This document shows, piece by piece, positions 33,587 to 46,511 of a DNA stretch of 64,000 nucleotides (positions within the stretch are counted from its first letter, which is position 1; each line of letters opens with the position of its first letter). This DNA is from Phorcus lineatus (taxonomy: Eukaryota; Mollusca; Gastropoda; Trochida; Trochidae). Location of the stretch: positions 10,329,016-10,393,015 of the forward strand of contig OV121098.1 of the NCBI GenBank assembly GCA_921293015.1, written 5' to 3'. The position numbers were made by a program, and so were the translations under genes. Below the pieces are notes generated by a model. That model did no database searches. It saw nothing but the letters and a program-made list of their open reading frames with translations, and was not told where the DNA came from.

Positions 33587-35481
33587 CTGTAAGTTTGAAC
33601 AGAATTGAGAAGTGTGATCAAATTCCAACACAATGTTAGCATTTTTTATTTGTACACCAGTCAATGTGACATCACTGCAAAGAGTCAATAGTAGGATTCT
33701 GCCAAGTGAATTTCAAAACGTACTAGTTACAAAAAAAGTAGGAACACGGCTGGTTGATTTCAAAGCGCAACAATTATCATAAGTAAATGATAAGTAGTAT
33801 TCTACTTAGCTGGATTTCGAATGTTGTAGGTGCACAAATTAGCATCCTGCCTAGTTGATTTCAAAACGCTCAGTACTTTTAGAATAAATCACGTTTACCA
33901 AAGAGTAATATTGCAAAAGGACACACCGAATTAGCCTACTTGTACAGATGCATACCGAAAGTTTATTTACATGCCTGCGTACCCTAGTGCAAATATCATG
34001 TAACTTGAGATGTCTTTGAAGCATCAGAGCATTACGAAAAAGAAACTGATAATGTTTTGTTTTCAATACAGAAGTGAAAATCCATTGACCTTTAACATAA
34101 ACTTTAAATAATACCTTACAGTTAACCATAGCAGTTTTGGCAGGTCATTAAAGTGACCAGGGGTCAAATTCCGAAAGCACTCATTTTCATTTAATGCTTC
34201 AAAATCCTTCTCAGGTGATCAACATCTTTAAACACAACTTATGTTTGTTTCCATGCATTCAGTCAATGTGACGGTGCTGATTTTTTTCTCAGAGATTGGA
34301 ACTAGAATATTTTAACCAAAAAATTCAGGAAATCAGAATTTGTAATATATTACCCCTTCTGTATATTTCATCATGCCAAAATTAGAATTATTGTATGAGA
34401 GACAAGACGACTCCAAAGTAAATTAAAGAATGGCTATTTTTACAAATGGACAATAGGTGATCCTTTGTCAGTTTTGCTGAAGTGATTTTATTTACGTCCA
34501 AACGAAACCAAAATTATATGATATTTGCACTAAAGCAAATACCATTCACTCGTTTCATAGAAGGGACTTCAAAACGATAACCAACCTGTTTTAGAAGCTT
34601 TCCATGACATTCATGCAAAATTACTACAATATTAATAATGACATTTTATGATAAGTCATCTGTGACACTGAGGGTGATGACATGCTTTTTCCTCTGCCAT
34701 AACATATATATATATATATATACTAATACTACTCATCTCTCTACTCTAGTCCACTGAGGCGAGAGAATGAACACTCCAGGAGTAAAATCGCAGTCACATT
34801 GTCTATCTCATACATGCATAAATCCAATGCTAAGTTTGAAAAATACTTTTCCATGAAATGTACCCACCTTTTGCCGTACAACAGCCAAGGCCGAGAACAA
34901 GAAACTCAATGCATACAGCTTTCAACATCTTGCGTTGAATTCTGTTGGAGGTTTGTGTTCATTCTTGAGTTTAATCTGTTCAGCATGATATCTGTACAGA
35001 CGGTACAGTGCAAACAGCTTCGATCTCTCAGGCCATATATGTCACGTTAATCAGTTTGCTTGGGGACTCGCTTATGAGCTAGCGAGAGGTACATTTTCTA
35101 AATAAATACAAAATAAGGCAATTTATGATTTTATTATATTATTTATTAAAAACAGTTAAAGTAGTTTACATCAACAGACAATTAGCATTCTAAATCCAAC
35201 CCATTCTTACTCTCCTCTACTTTACCAAAATTACCTCCTTGCTTCTGCTTGAGCCGGCCAAACCCCTGACTTCTCTCAGGCAGATGCTGATAACCCGGTC
35301 TGACTAAACTCCCAGCTTTTACTTATGCTTGCGCATTCTCTTTTTAACCCTTGATCTTATTTGTTTGTTTTTCTCTTGACTAATCGTATTCCTTATTTCA
35401 CCCAATGAGTGGAGTCAATCAAGAGTGCTCTTTCACTTTGAACCTTGACCTTGCATCACCTGCTCTATTGATCCTTTTTTA
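33587..35481. other. Spacer, nothing recognised
   Basis: Contains a (TA)n run near 34706-34722. Upstream Ig-type exons were looked for on the minus strand and not seen. Confidence 0.35.
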
Positions 35482-35726
35482 GGGGGCGGGATAGCGCAGT
35501 GGTTAGCGCGTTCGGCTTCGGATCAAGAGTTTGGGTGCAATGCTGCACTGAGTTTCAGCGCAGTGCCACCCATGGTTCGCTATCTCCAGCCGATGCTCGC
35601 AGGTTTCACCGCAATGCATAGCCATAATGGTGTTGCGGGCTTTCTCCCTGCAATAATACTAGCAGCCGCGATATAAGTGAAATAATCTTGAAAGCGGCGT
35701 TAAACCCCAACTCACTCACTCACTCT
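35482..35726 (+). mobile_element. tRNA-derived SINE, family 1, internal deletion
   Basis: Head GGGGGCGGGATAGCGCAGTGG intact with its A-box, but about 75 bp spanning the B-box are missing compared with 36495-36806. The CCCCAACTCACTCACTCACTC tail is intact. Confidence 0.9.
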
Positions 35727-36494
35727 TTTTTCTACACTTTTGTTACTTTCAATAATCATAACTATTTTAACCTTGTTACGACTATACTGAATGTTTCCTA
35801 ATAGATCCATACTCTAACTTATTTTCAACCTCACTACATAACATATATAGCCAAAAAACGTTGTTGACAAATATATAAAGATGTACATGTCAAAATTCAA
35901 AAGTTATCTCAGAAATCGTTTATTTTGTAAGTTGCCCTTCAATGTTGCCAAAGCTTTTGTCCTAGTCTGTTTTGGCGTTGTCAAATTTTATAGCAAGACT
36001 TGGCGGTACAAGGCAATACAGGATAGATTTTCCGAAAGATTTATAATAGCGGCATTAAAGTTTGTTTGAACAATGATCTATGCTATCTCGATGGGGTTTC
36101 TTTGTTCACAACAGAAAGTGTTGATAACGGTTTATCAAGGATTTGGGTTTATTTTATAATGGAGAGCATTTCCACCACGATTCCATACATAAAGCCCCAA
36201 CATGACCCACGTGGCTAGGGTTCGGCGGGGTTGATCTTTTATTCTCTTTCAAAAAGCGAATACATTTGCTATAATTTAACTAAATACATTTCCAAGTTAA
36301 CAATATTTACAGAGAAAAACAAGGATAGAGAGAGGGATGGAAAAAGTATGAGGTTAGGATGATGAACGGGAGTGGGATGGGGAGGGGATTGTCTGTGACT
36401 GGATGTGTATGATATTACAAATGTTTCTTCAAAATCAAGGGTAATCAAGGTTGCTCATCCTACACAACCTTAGAGCTTGGATATCAAAATATCA
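35727..36494. other. Spacer, nothing recognised
   Basis: A 62-codon frame at 35881-36069 begins with ATG but resembles nothing known to me. Confidence 0.35.
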
Positions 36495-36806
36495 GGGGGC
36501 GGGATAGCGCAGTGGTTAGCGCTTTCGGCTTCGGATCAGGAGGTCCGTGGTTCGAATCCCACAAGGGGCTCGGCAACTTTGTCTGCAGTACAGAACTGTT
36601 CTACACGCAGTCAGGTTTGGGTGCATTGCTACACTTAAATTCAGCGCAGTACCACCCATGGTTCGCTAGTTGCAGCCGATACTCGCGGGTTTCACCACAA
36701 TGCATAGCCACAACGGTGTGGCGGGCTTTCTCCCTTCAGTCATACTAGCAGCCGCGATATATGTGAAATAATCTGGAAAGCGGCGTTAAACACCAACTCA
36801 CCTCAA
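36495..36806 (+). mobile_element. tRNA-derived SINE, family 1, full length
   Basis: Best copy of the family. A polymerase III A-box (TAGCGCAGTGG, 36505-36515) and B-box (GGTTCGAATCC, 36549-36559) sit in a tRNA-like head. They are followed by a tRNA-unrelated body (GTCAGGTTTGGGTGCA, then ATAGCCAC, then GCAGCCGCGATAT) and a GGCGTTAAACACCAACTCACC tail. These signals would support internal transcription. It encodes no protein; the 78-codon frame across it is a by-product. Confidence 0.95.
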
Positions 36807-37661
36807 CTGATCTCTAAAAAAACAGGTAATAAACGAGAGCATGATCTAAAGAACACGTAGACATGTGTCTGAAGTATATTATTTTGAAATACACATTTAC
36901 ATCATGTACGACCAACTTAATCTTTTTACTTATAATAAACATATGGGGTTTATTAGAGAAAACAATTTCGTAACTATTATTTAATCGTATGTTACATGTT
37001 TTATTGTCGGCAGGTATAGCTGTCATCTTGATTTGTTTGGATTGTTGACTTTTGAGCTTTTGTGAGTGAGTTAATGTGATTCCATGTTCTCTATACATTC
37101 TTCAAACGAAAGAAACGCATTTGAAGGAAGCAAATACAATGCAACAATAGTATTTCTTTCTTTAACAGCGTGTTATATGTACTTGTTTACAGCTACAGTG
37201 TACAAAAAACACTTTATTAACTTTCTCATTTGTTTAAGAAGCAGTAAATGTTGTTACGTAAACGTTGTTTGGAACAAATTTCATCACATTTCAAATAAAA
37301 GGCATTGTTGTGTCACATTTTATCATTGGTTTTAAATAGCAAAAGAGGCTATCATCATGCCAACCCTGAAATGTGAGAATGTAAACGTCGCCATAGGTTG
37401 AATTGAATCCGTTTAGTCGCAATTTACACTTTCCCGACAAAGGAGGTAGGTGCACCTACAAATGGCAATCATTGAAGTGGAGGGAAGGCGCTTTAACAGA
37501 CATGTCATCAAACTATTAAATTTTTGTCTAAAGAATGTCAAGAAAGTATTACTGTAAATGGTAGCCAATCACAGCTAAAGAAAGTTACACTCATGTTGGC
37601 TGACTCCTAGTCTTTACACAAGTGCATCTTCACCCCTTCTTGATATGATAATAAACCAAAC
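36807..37661. other. Spacer, nothing recognised
   Basis: Two overlapping short frames (minus 36814-37098, plus 37084-37335) are AT-rich and unrecognised. Confidence 0.35.
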
Positions 37662-38055
37662 GTTATGGAGAGAGGAAGAGAATGTTATAAATTATATGTA
37701 GAGAGGAAGAGAGTGTTATAAACGATATGTGGAGAGGAAGAGAGTGTTATAAACGTTATGGGGAGAGGAAGAGAGTGTTATAAACGAAATGGAGAGAGGA
37801 AGAAATTGTTATAAACGATATGTAGAGAGGAAGAAAGTGTTATAAACGATATGTAGAGAGGAAGAAAGTGTTATAAACGAAATGGAGAGAGGAAGAGAGT
37901 GTTATAAACGTTAGGGGGAGAGGAAGAGAGTGTTATAAACGAAATGGAGAGATGAAGAAATTGTTATAAACGATATGTAGAGAGGAAGAGAGTGTTATAA
38001 ACGAAATGGAGGGAGAAGAGGATGTTATAAACGAAATGGAGAGAGGAAGGGAGTG
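37662..38055 (+). repeat. 31-bp minisatellite, main array (about 12.7 units)
   Basis: Consensus built from GAGAGGAAGAGAGTGTTATA plus AACG and a variable part that is AAATG, ATATGT or TTATGG. The three variants are interspersed, indicating some higher-order shuffling. The same unit forms the small array at 31807-31936. Confidence 0.95.
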
Positions 38056-38727
38056 CCCTATTTCGTGAGTCCATATCCACAGTATACGTTGCAGAACAGG
38101 ATCCTTAACTATGAGATTATCAATTTATGAACTTGAAAATGTTTAACTTTGGCCATACCATTATGAGTTCAGATTATTATCAAATTTATCTACAATACAA
38201 TTTACAAAACAGTATGCTGTATTCAATCCAGTAACAGTAACAGTAACAATCCATAACCTCAAAACAGTAATGGTATTATGTGTCATTGTAACTAAAACTA
38301 TATAGCTCCTTATTGTTTAATCTGATGTCATCAATCATATGTTACGAGTTTAAATCCTGTATACAATATAACATCCTGAACATCTGCTTGTACTTTTCAT
38401 GAGAGTCATTGATTACATCTTCCTTGTCAAAAACATGAATGTCGACCGGATCATCAAGCGTGTGTTATGAGAGTGTGAAATGTCAGTTTTTAAAATACTT
38501 TATGCTTTTCTACCATCCTGTACAGAGCAAACTCTTTAGACAACGTTGTCATATTGCAAAAGTCGGTTCTTCGGCCATCCGCTCCTATTGCTAAGCTCAC
38601 TAATTAAATTGTTTTGCGCTCACTTATTATCTTTTAACTCTCATACCTTTACCACTTTCTGTTATATTGACGTAGGTAAACTCCTTGTCGTCTGTTATTC
38701 AAATCACTTCATACATTAGCCTCCCGT
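38056..38727. other. Spacer, nothing recognised
   Basis: No exon or repeat partner seen. Confidence 0.35.
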
Positions 38728-39032
38728 AGGGGGGGAGAACGAAATACCACAGTGGTTAGTGCATTCAGCTTTGGATCTGGAGGTCCATAAAGGCGGACAC
38801 GGACACGGACACGGCAACTTTGTCTGCATTGTAGAATTGTTATTAATTTTAGATGCAATGCTACACTGTATTTCAACGCAGTTATGCCAATGGTTTTATG
38901 CTCTCAGATTTTACCGAAATAGATGACCAAAATACTGTTGCAGGCTTTGTCCCTTAAATGATACTAGTAGCCGTGAGGTAAGAGAAATACTTTTGAAAGC
39001 GATGTTTAGCCCAAAGTCACCTTACCTCACCC
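38728..39032 (+). mobile_element. tRNA-derived SINE, family 1, old diverged copy
   Basis: Recognisable head (CACAGTGGTTAGTGCATTC), the middle ATGCTACACTG block and the tail with CCTTACCTCACCCC. Many substitutions. A GGACAC triplication lies inside the B-box region. Confidence 0.75.
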
Positions 39033-40628
39033 CTTACAGGAAACACAATCTCTATTGACAATTACTTACATAGTTGTGCAAACACGTTACACACTCATCA
39101 CTATTTTCACTTTACCTCAGTCCCTTTATCACAAATAAATCACTCATTGAGTACTCCAATTTTCTCTTCTTCTTCAAGAATTTGTAAAATGAACGCACAT
39201 GTGAAACAATTACAAAACATGTTATATGTTTACGGTTAATAGACCTATCGTTTCTATTAATCTAGTCTGCGTTGAAGAGGCGGCGAGTTTTAATTTTTTT
39301 TACATGTATTCATGGAATATGAAGTTACTGAAATAAACACTTATTCATTTGAATGTTAAGAGGATGCGAAATGCATTCGACTATTTGATTTAAATACAAC
39401 AATACAACTTTATACAAACCAGTCACAAAAGCAACATGTCTAACCATGCTGTCTCAAAAATCTTCATGCTTTTACTTTGTTGCTATCTATTGATGTAAAG
39501 AATATGGCGGGAACCATAAAGAGTGTTCTTAAAACATAGAGTACCAAACTCTTACCGTCTGACTCCATGAAACGAAGATGTAAGTTTTGTAAAAATAACT
39601 TCACGGTTTGAAAAGTGACATCAACAGGAAACGTGTGGTGTTAGATATCGTTGAGTTCAGTAGTCAATTTGGCTTCCTTGTTCGAGGAAAATTATCAATT
39701 TCGAAATAAGTCTCTTACATTTGAAATGTTACATCCCTTGTTATTGAATATCCTTCCTAGTTTCTTTGAACTTCTCTGCATTCGACTTATCCACTGCTGG
39801 TCACTGATCAAACATTCAGAAACTTGTGTGAATTTAATATCATTTACTGCATTAAGCACTAGGGATATAAACCGAATGATCTTTACACACCGTATTAACG
39901 TGAACATTAAAGGAAATATTAAGTGAGCTTTTAAATTTTTCAGTTTAGGAAAATTGTCAATTTCAAAATAAGTCTCTCACATGCGAAATAGTACATCTCT
40001 TGTTATTGGAATATCCCCTGTCGTTCATGCCTTTACCGTGAGTAATTTGACGTATCTATTTTAAACACTTACTGTATCGAATATTTGAAAAATAATAAAC
40101 AATTATTTTGTGATGATACATTCAACAAAAGCATTTGTGCTGATATTATGTGATTGACTTTTTAGTTTTTAACAGCAAAATAGCTGTTATCAAGCCTTTG
40201 ACCTGGGCATAGGTTGTGCTTCTATGGGGTTTTAATGTGTTGTTCATAGGAGGATTCAACGTTTTGTTATTTTCCTGTCAACTAATTGAGCCTCCTATTC
40301 AGAATGGCGAGGTCATGTGTCATATGCATCTATATCTATTTAAAGCCATAAGTTCACTTTTGGCACACCAGGCGATCCTTTTCTCTCCTTACCCTTACAA
40401 CAATTTCAGAACGTTTTATCTATTCTAGACCTCTACCCATCGCCCTTGTTGTAAGCCAGAGCTTACCAATAATTTTTCAAAAGCCATGACGTAAAACACA
40501 TGAGCTGAGTAAGCAATGAATATAGCTAATACTTACCTTTGTCAAATACAGAATGACATAAATAGGTGTAATTTACTGTATGTGTAATTGTCAATAGAGA
40601 TTGTGTTTCCTGTAAAGGGTGAGGTAAG
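39021..40628. repeat. 45-bp near-perfect inverted repeat pair, 1.5 kb apart
   Basis: 39021-39065 and 40584-40628 are reverse complements with a single mismatch (CCCCTTACAGG versus CCTGTAAAGGG). The left arm begins within a SINE tail. The interior also has a direct repeat of about 72 bp, 39686-39757 and 39946-40017. It may be a TIR element or the scar of an inversion. No transposase frame was found. Confidence 0.7.
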
Positions 40629-40656
40629 TGAAAATACTGTTACAACTTTATCCTAA

Positions 40657-40756
40657 CAACCTCTCGTGGCCTTCATCGTCCCTCTGACTGCAACAGCTTT
40701 AGACATCAACCTCTCGTGGCCTTCATCGTCCCTCTGACTGCAACAGCTTTCTCCAA
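40657..40756 (+). repeat. 50-bp tandem duplication, two units
   Basis: The units start at 40657 and 40707 with CAACCTCTCGTGGCC and are virtually identical. Confidence 0.95.
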
Positions 40757-42274
40757 TCAACCTCATCGTCGTTTCTTGATTCTTTTTGGCACACATGGTG
40801 ACAATGTGACCCATATGATAATTATGGTATGCGCATTAATTGATGGGATTTTAGCACTTAATATTATTACACGATGAAACGACAATACTTACCAGTCCTC
40901 CAAGCCACATAGTCCCATTGCAACGCATTTCAAATTTGCAGGTAATATGTAATCCATATGAAAAGTTAACTGAATGCGATTTGAATCGCGAATAGTGTGG
41001 ACGCGACTAAGCATCGGTATTGATTATCATTTCCGTATTTCAATATATTGCGATACAGAAAAATATATTGCAATACATATTTCAATATATTGGTACTTTT
41101 CATATTTTAATTTTTCCATGCTCTCCTGACTAAATAACAACAATTAGAACAGTGCCTAATCCTCATGCAACTGGCCGTCGTTTTGTTAAAAGATAATTAG
41201 TTTCTGGTTTCAGACCCTTAACATTTCTGTGCTTTGCAAGTTCACACTTTCTTTACAACTTTCAGTAAATTGATGTGTTTGGATTGGGTTTTTCTGCAAT
41301 TTAAGGCGGAAATTGTAAAATTTAAATCCTCTGATTTATTGGTTACTTTCAGAAGAGTGTACCGGTATGTATTCTGTTGTTTCTGTATTGCAATATATCG
41401 ATAATACTGCGCACCTTTAATCGTTACTGCTAACTACTTTTAAAAAATTTTCAACCGAAAGATATAGTAAAGAACGAGGATTATGATGTCTTAAACGTAC
41501 AACTGTAAATCTGATGAGAGAACAATTTTTTTTAAGTTTAAGTATTCAATTTAAATTCGAAGATTTCAGGAGTACTGTAAATTAAATGAACTTCTCCCGC
41601 GTTATTTTTTTTCAAACAGAAATTTCAAGATAATATTACAGCCTCGCACTTCCGAGAAGTATCTTATTATTTGTAATGTATTACAATAATATCAATATCG
41701 TGATTTTTAAAATTGAAAATATTTCAGCCAGTATTTCACACGGTAAGATTAACTGTCAGTACTGGATAAAATTGACTGAAAGTTCGTGAGTCCATTGATC
41801 TACTTCAATTGTAATATTTGGTTAGATTCAAATAATTTAGCTAATTTACATGTAGATAGAAATCGATTAATTAACTTTGACACTTTAGCTTGCTGATATT
41901 TATTCATTTCATGTTTTTCAAAAAATGTTTTTCTTTAAATTCAGTTACCGAAGACCACAATGTATTATACAGTGTAGTTGCAGGGATACGGTATTTTCCC
42001 TATTTTCTTTATGGAAATAAGAGTAAACATTTGAAATGGATTTATTTTATGATGGACTGCTTCCTTTGCTTATTATCTTTTGGAATTTTAATCATGATTA
42101 GTCCATGTGTAATTACATCGGAATCGTTAGTGCACTGAGGCAGCGCTGTAGACGATAATGCTGCGCCGCTATGTTTGTAGCTTTACTTGCGTTCCTAACC
42201 TCATTCATATACGTTGATTTAGCAGGTTGGTAAACCACTATACCCGGTATATATATAAGTTAATTTGTGGCACG
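40757..42274. other. Spacer, nothing recognised
   Basis: AT-rich. The 82-codon frame at 41890-42138 lacks supporting features. Confidence 0.35.
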
Positions 42275-42333
42275 TTGGGCTCCTACCCGTCGACCTGTCC
42301 TTCTCGGGTACCCCTACCAGGAACGTATAGCTG
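42275..42333 (-). mobile_element. SINE fragment, family 2
   Basis: Only the CTACCCGTCGACCTGTCC to CCAGGAACGTATAGCTGG part is present. Confidence 0.6.
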
Positions 42334-42783
42334 GCATTGAACAGACTAGAGTGTTTAAAGTCAGCATTAGGTATGCATCTTTTTCTTCAACTGATTTAGT
42401 TAATTCATTTTAGAATAAATCCGAATATATTCATAGCGTGCTATTGAAAGTGTCGCAAACTTAAACATCTTTAATGTCAAATTCAAGCTGACAGATTTAT
42501 TTGCAATTGATATTCAACATAGTTGACCGAAGCTGAATAAAGAGAGTTTGAGGATGGATAAATATTTACCAATTGGTTAATTGAGTGGGATTTTCACGCA
42601 AACGAAGTTATAGAGTTTTGTAAATTATCATGAGTTTCTGAATTAAGCAGGACTAGTAATTTCCAAGTAAAACACTGACACGTGATCAATTGTATGGATT
42701 GGATTCCATGTTGTTAAAAAGAGGAGACCCTGAGAAAATCAATTTGAATTTTAGACTCTATCCTCACGATATATCATCATACT

Positions 42784-42918
42784 TTGGTCTGGCTTCTACC
42801 CGTCGACCTGTCCTGCGTGGGTGACCCTACCAGGAGCGTGTTAGCTCCAGCTGGTATAGCTCTCAGGGTCTCTGAAGCAAGCAAACCGCCACACCACGAT
42901 AAGGTATTGAGCCCAGTG
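42784..42918 (-). mobile_element. SINE, family 2, 5' part, minus
   Basis: GGTCTGGCTTCTACCCGTCG through CACCACGATAAGGTATTGAG, the reverse complement of the family 2 head. The tail is missing. Confidence 0.85.
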
Positions 42919-43887
42919 GTAGTGTTCAGTAAGGTGATCACTTAGCGCACAAGTCACATTATCTCTGCAATGACTGTGCGAGCTCTCCTGCGACTCTGAT
43001 CATACTGAACAGGCCTCCGTCTCTCCTCCGGTCTCCACTCTTTGGTATCAAACGGAAAAGTTATTAAGAATTGTTATGGGATAACTAAATTGGGTTCAAA
43101 CATAATAAAACGTTGTATCCCCTAGTATCACTATCAGCCAGTATACATCAAAGCAACTTTGTGCATAGTGACCTAGATATCAAAAGCGAGACCTTGCTTT
43201 ACGCGAAAACGACAGACAGCCATTGCCGTTGTAACTCAATTGGTAAATTATTCTTGTCGTCTTGAGTAACTTTGATAAAAAGACACGAAAAAAACTCTAC
43301 CTTTGCTATTTTTAAAAGGAAATATTTTGTGTTAAATTTTTCATTTAGAACCTGTTTTGCGAAGTCAAATCATAAGATGATTTTTTTTATTGAATATATA
43401 CATTTTTCGTAAATTCTTATAATATATTTAGATGAGAAACGCATTTTTAAATTCTAGAATCCTTCGAGGGTTGGTTATATATGAAATTATAACTATATCA
43501 TGATTAAATTTAGAAAATATTTTTGATTATACTTAAAAAGCATATGCTTGATTTTTGTCTGACGTTTTACATTACTTTTGTCAAATGAACTTTCCAAATG
43601 ATGGCTATTGATTTTATTTTTGTCCATTTTTTTCCTGAGGAATATATAGATAACATGTTTGCAAACTATATACAAAAAGCACTTGTCATCATGAAAGTTA
43701 CTGAGAGTATGAATTTTTTTCCTTTTAGTAGGGCGATTGTCATTCGGAATTTCGTAAGCTAAGCACCATGTTAAACACATTTTTTTACACAATTTACTTT
43801 CAGAAACTTCGTAGTTTCACAGTTTCAGCATTTGAACATGACAACTAGTATGATAACAGTATCTTCTGTAACTGGAGGCTTGCGGTA
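42919..43887. other. Spacer with a dispersed-repeat word
   Basis: 43105-43145 matches the repeat start at 5540-5575. The 99-codon minus frame at 43493-43792 is lysine- and asparagine-rich and looks like AT-rich noise. Confidence 0.35.
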
Positions 43888-43958
43888 GAAGATTAATGTT
43901 GTTGTGTTTATACCGCTGTAACTATTATACCGGTATAAACACAACAACATTGATCTTC
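43888..43958. repeat. 28-bp stem hairpin with 15-nt loop
   Basis: Arms 43888-43915 and 43931-43958 pair with one mismatch, giving a 71-nt hairpin. It has the size of a microRNA precursor, but the pairing is unusually perfect. A miniature foldback element is equally possible. No second copy is present in this window. Confidence 0.7.
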
Positions 43959-44378
43959 ATCATAGAACATCAGAGATACCCACAACCACGTCAGTGGCAT
44001 GTTAGATATATATAACTAATCCAATTTATGATTTATTTATTAGTGAAATTGAATTTAAAGTGAAATCAATGAACATTCATTAAATTTATATTGGAATATT
44101 TGATGGATTCAATGGTCCGGCTCTTTACTTTACACTCTCTATATGTATTCTTTAATTGTTTTCTTACATTTCTTTTTTCTTTATGGAAAATAGTAATTAT
44201 CTGTTTTCTTCTTATGATAACATGTTTTTGACTTAATAAATGACTTGCATTCCATCTTACATTTGGATCCAAACCAAGCTTTACAGTGCATGTTTGCCTT
44301 GTAAAGAACTTCACAAAATGCTTTCCATGTAAAATCGATTAGCTCTTGCGATATTTTATTCACAACATCTGTTTGCGA

Positions 44379-44596
44379 AGGGGCGGTATAGCGCAGTATA
44401 GATCTATTCTTCAGGTACAAGGTGCAATGCTGCACTGATTTCAGAGCAGTGCCATCCGTGATTCGGTGGTTACAACCGATGCTCACAGGTTTTACAACAA
44501 TGCATAGCCACCATTGACTTGCAGGCTTTCTCCCTGCAATAATAATAACAACTGTGATATAAGTGAAAAAATGCCCAAACCCAAAATCACCTCACC
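44379..44596 (+). mobile_element. tRNA-derived SINE, family 1, partial and diverged
   Basis: The A-box remnant TAGCGCAGTA is kept, the B-box region is deleted, and the body from GGTGCAATGCTGCACTG to the CACCTCACC tail is present. Confidence 0.75.
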
Positions 44597-45486
44597 TGAT
44601 AACAATTGATACATTGTGACAAGCTCTTGTTTAGAAAACACATATGACAAATTTATTTTATGTTACAGTTTTGTGAATCTCTCATTGAAATCCTGGAAAA
44701 AAAATCCAGGTGGCCTAATGTCAAATGAAAAACAGCTATATGGAGTTTTTTCAATCTTATATTTACAATTCAAAATGCTTCAATACAATATATATTATTA
44801 TAAGATGTATATTAACAATAGACTTGTAGAGATTATATGCCAATTCAATGTTGTGACGTATTTTCCCTTTAAAAAATAAAGACGGTTATATTTCTTTGGT
44901 ATCTAATTGAGAAGGAATGGAAGGTTTAACAATCATTACGAACTACAAATCGATTATCAATGATAATTTTGAAAATGAATTTTATATGTATACAACGTTA
45001 GTACTTAAATCACCACTTACAAGGAAAACAAACAATAACCACAGACATTAATACCCTGTCTTTATGCAATGCTTGTTTCAGCTATGTTGATATTTTAATA
45101 TTCACCTTAGTATAACTTTCTTATGCTTCGAAGATATGTTTTAGAAAGCATAAATTGTAATTTCTATTCAAACTAACTTCCTTTATTTCTTGTTTAACTA
45201 TTTGTTTATTATTCGTGTGGACATTAATCATATTAATATTAAAATATCACGTATCAAATACAACCAAACATATACCTCGAAAATAAAGGACCTGCATAAT
45301 TACTGCTGGAATGTAAATATATATAATACTAGTAGTCTTCTTTTCTTTGTCGATAAACGTTATGGTCAACCATAACGTTCACAACTATCTTTATACTATT
45401 AGTATCTGTCAAATCAGTTCAGTATCATTATTGCTGTAGCCCTCACACAAGAAAACCCATTACAATATTAAAATTTTAAATGGAAG
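44597..45486. other. Spacer, nothing recognised
   Basis: Short AT-rich frames only. Confidence 0.35.
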
Positions 45487-45491
45487 ATAAA

Positions 45492-45646
45492 TCAGTTTGA
45501 TTAAAATCGATCGTGTTCCGAGGAATAAAAGTATATATATTGAATCTAGCAGGACTCGAACATACTCTATCAGAGTACTCTATCTGTCCTCTCCACAACG
45601 GTCTGAAAGCACCCGTCTTGCTCTTGCTTGATTTTAATCAGACTGG
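45492..45646 (-). mobile_element. Small tRNA-like repeat bounded by 17-bp inverted repeats
   Basis: The ends 45492-45508 and 45630-45646 are inverted repeats with two mismatches, sharing GATTAAAATC. On the minus strand the interior has a polymerase III B-box-like GTTCGAGTCC (about 45549-45561). It could be a decayed tRNA-derived element. No cloverleaf could be drawn with confidence. Confidence 0.35.
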
Positions 45647-45659
45647 AAGATTAATTGTT

Positions 45660-46511
45660 AAAGCAGTTAGTCTGTAATGGTATATTCCCAGGGAGAGTCA
45701 GGATGTTACGAATGAATTTTTAATAGGAAAATGTCCCCAGTCAAACCAGCAAATTATAACAAGACAATTGTATATTAATTACAATTTAATCAATCAAATA
45801 CTAAACAAAGTGTTTAAGGCTACAATATCAAGCTAATACAAGCTATAATACAAAAGCAAATGAGTCACACTAATTAGCTAAATAAATATATTCACCAGTC
45901 CTTATGAATCACACAGTGGATGAAATGTAGAAACCAGTCAATGGGTCTTGATAGGAGATAGATGAATCCGGCTTGTAAAGGTATCCAAAATCAGTGGCAC
46001 GGCAGAGGATCACAAACTTGATAGTAAGAAGCAAGATGAGTAAGAGTTCTAATGCCAACCTATATATATATATATATATAGGTTACATACTTTCCAGAAT
46101 GTTCTTTAAAGTTCCACGCCAAACTCCAATCGGAAGTGTCCAACTCAAGCAATCAAGAAATAGATAGAACATTCTAGAATAGATGATTCTAGACACTGCC
46201 AGCTAAGACTATCAAAACAAGTGTAAGTGTTACCCACTAAACAATACAACAATGTTATACAATGTTAAACTTATGAACTTATCACATACTCATAACACCA
46301 GAGAGAGCGAGGCCAGCAGACAGTTCATTGTTAATTGCGCTGTTGATTACGTAAACTTTAACTATATACTATACAAACCAATTGTATTTTTACAGATGTT
46401 CATTAAAGTGTCTCTACTCAACAAACAAAAAATACTAATTTATCGTAATTTACCCTGAAATCACATGCCTAAGTTTGCTCCAAAAGCATTAAATGTCAGA
46501 GTGACCACCCC
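45660..46511. other. Spacer with (TA)n run
   Basis: A TA microsatellite is at about 46060-46081. Nothing else recognised. Confidence 0.35.

Noticed and set aside
36505-36559. Functional tRNA gene
   Set aside because: A- and B-boxes are present, but the sequence runs straight into the SINE body, and other copies share both parts.
36512-36748. 78-codon frame at 36512
   Set aside because: It is the body of a tRNA-derived SINE, which does not encode protein.
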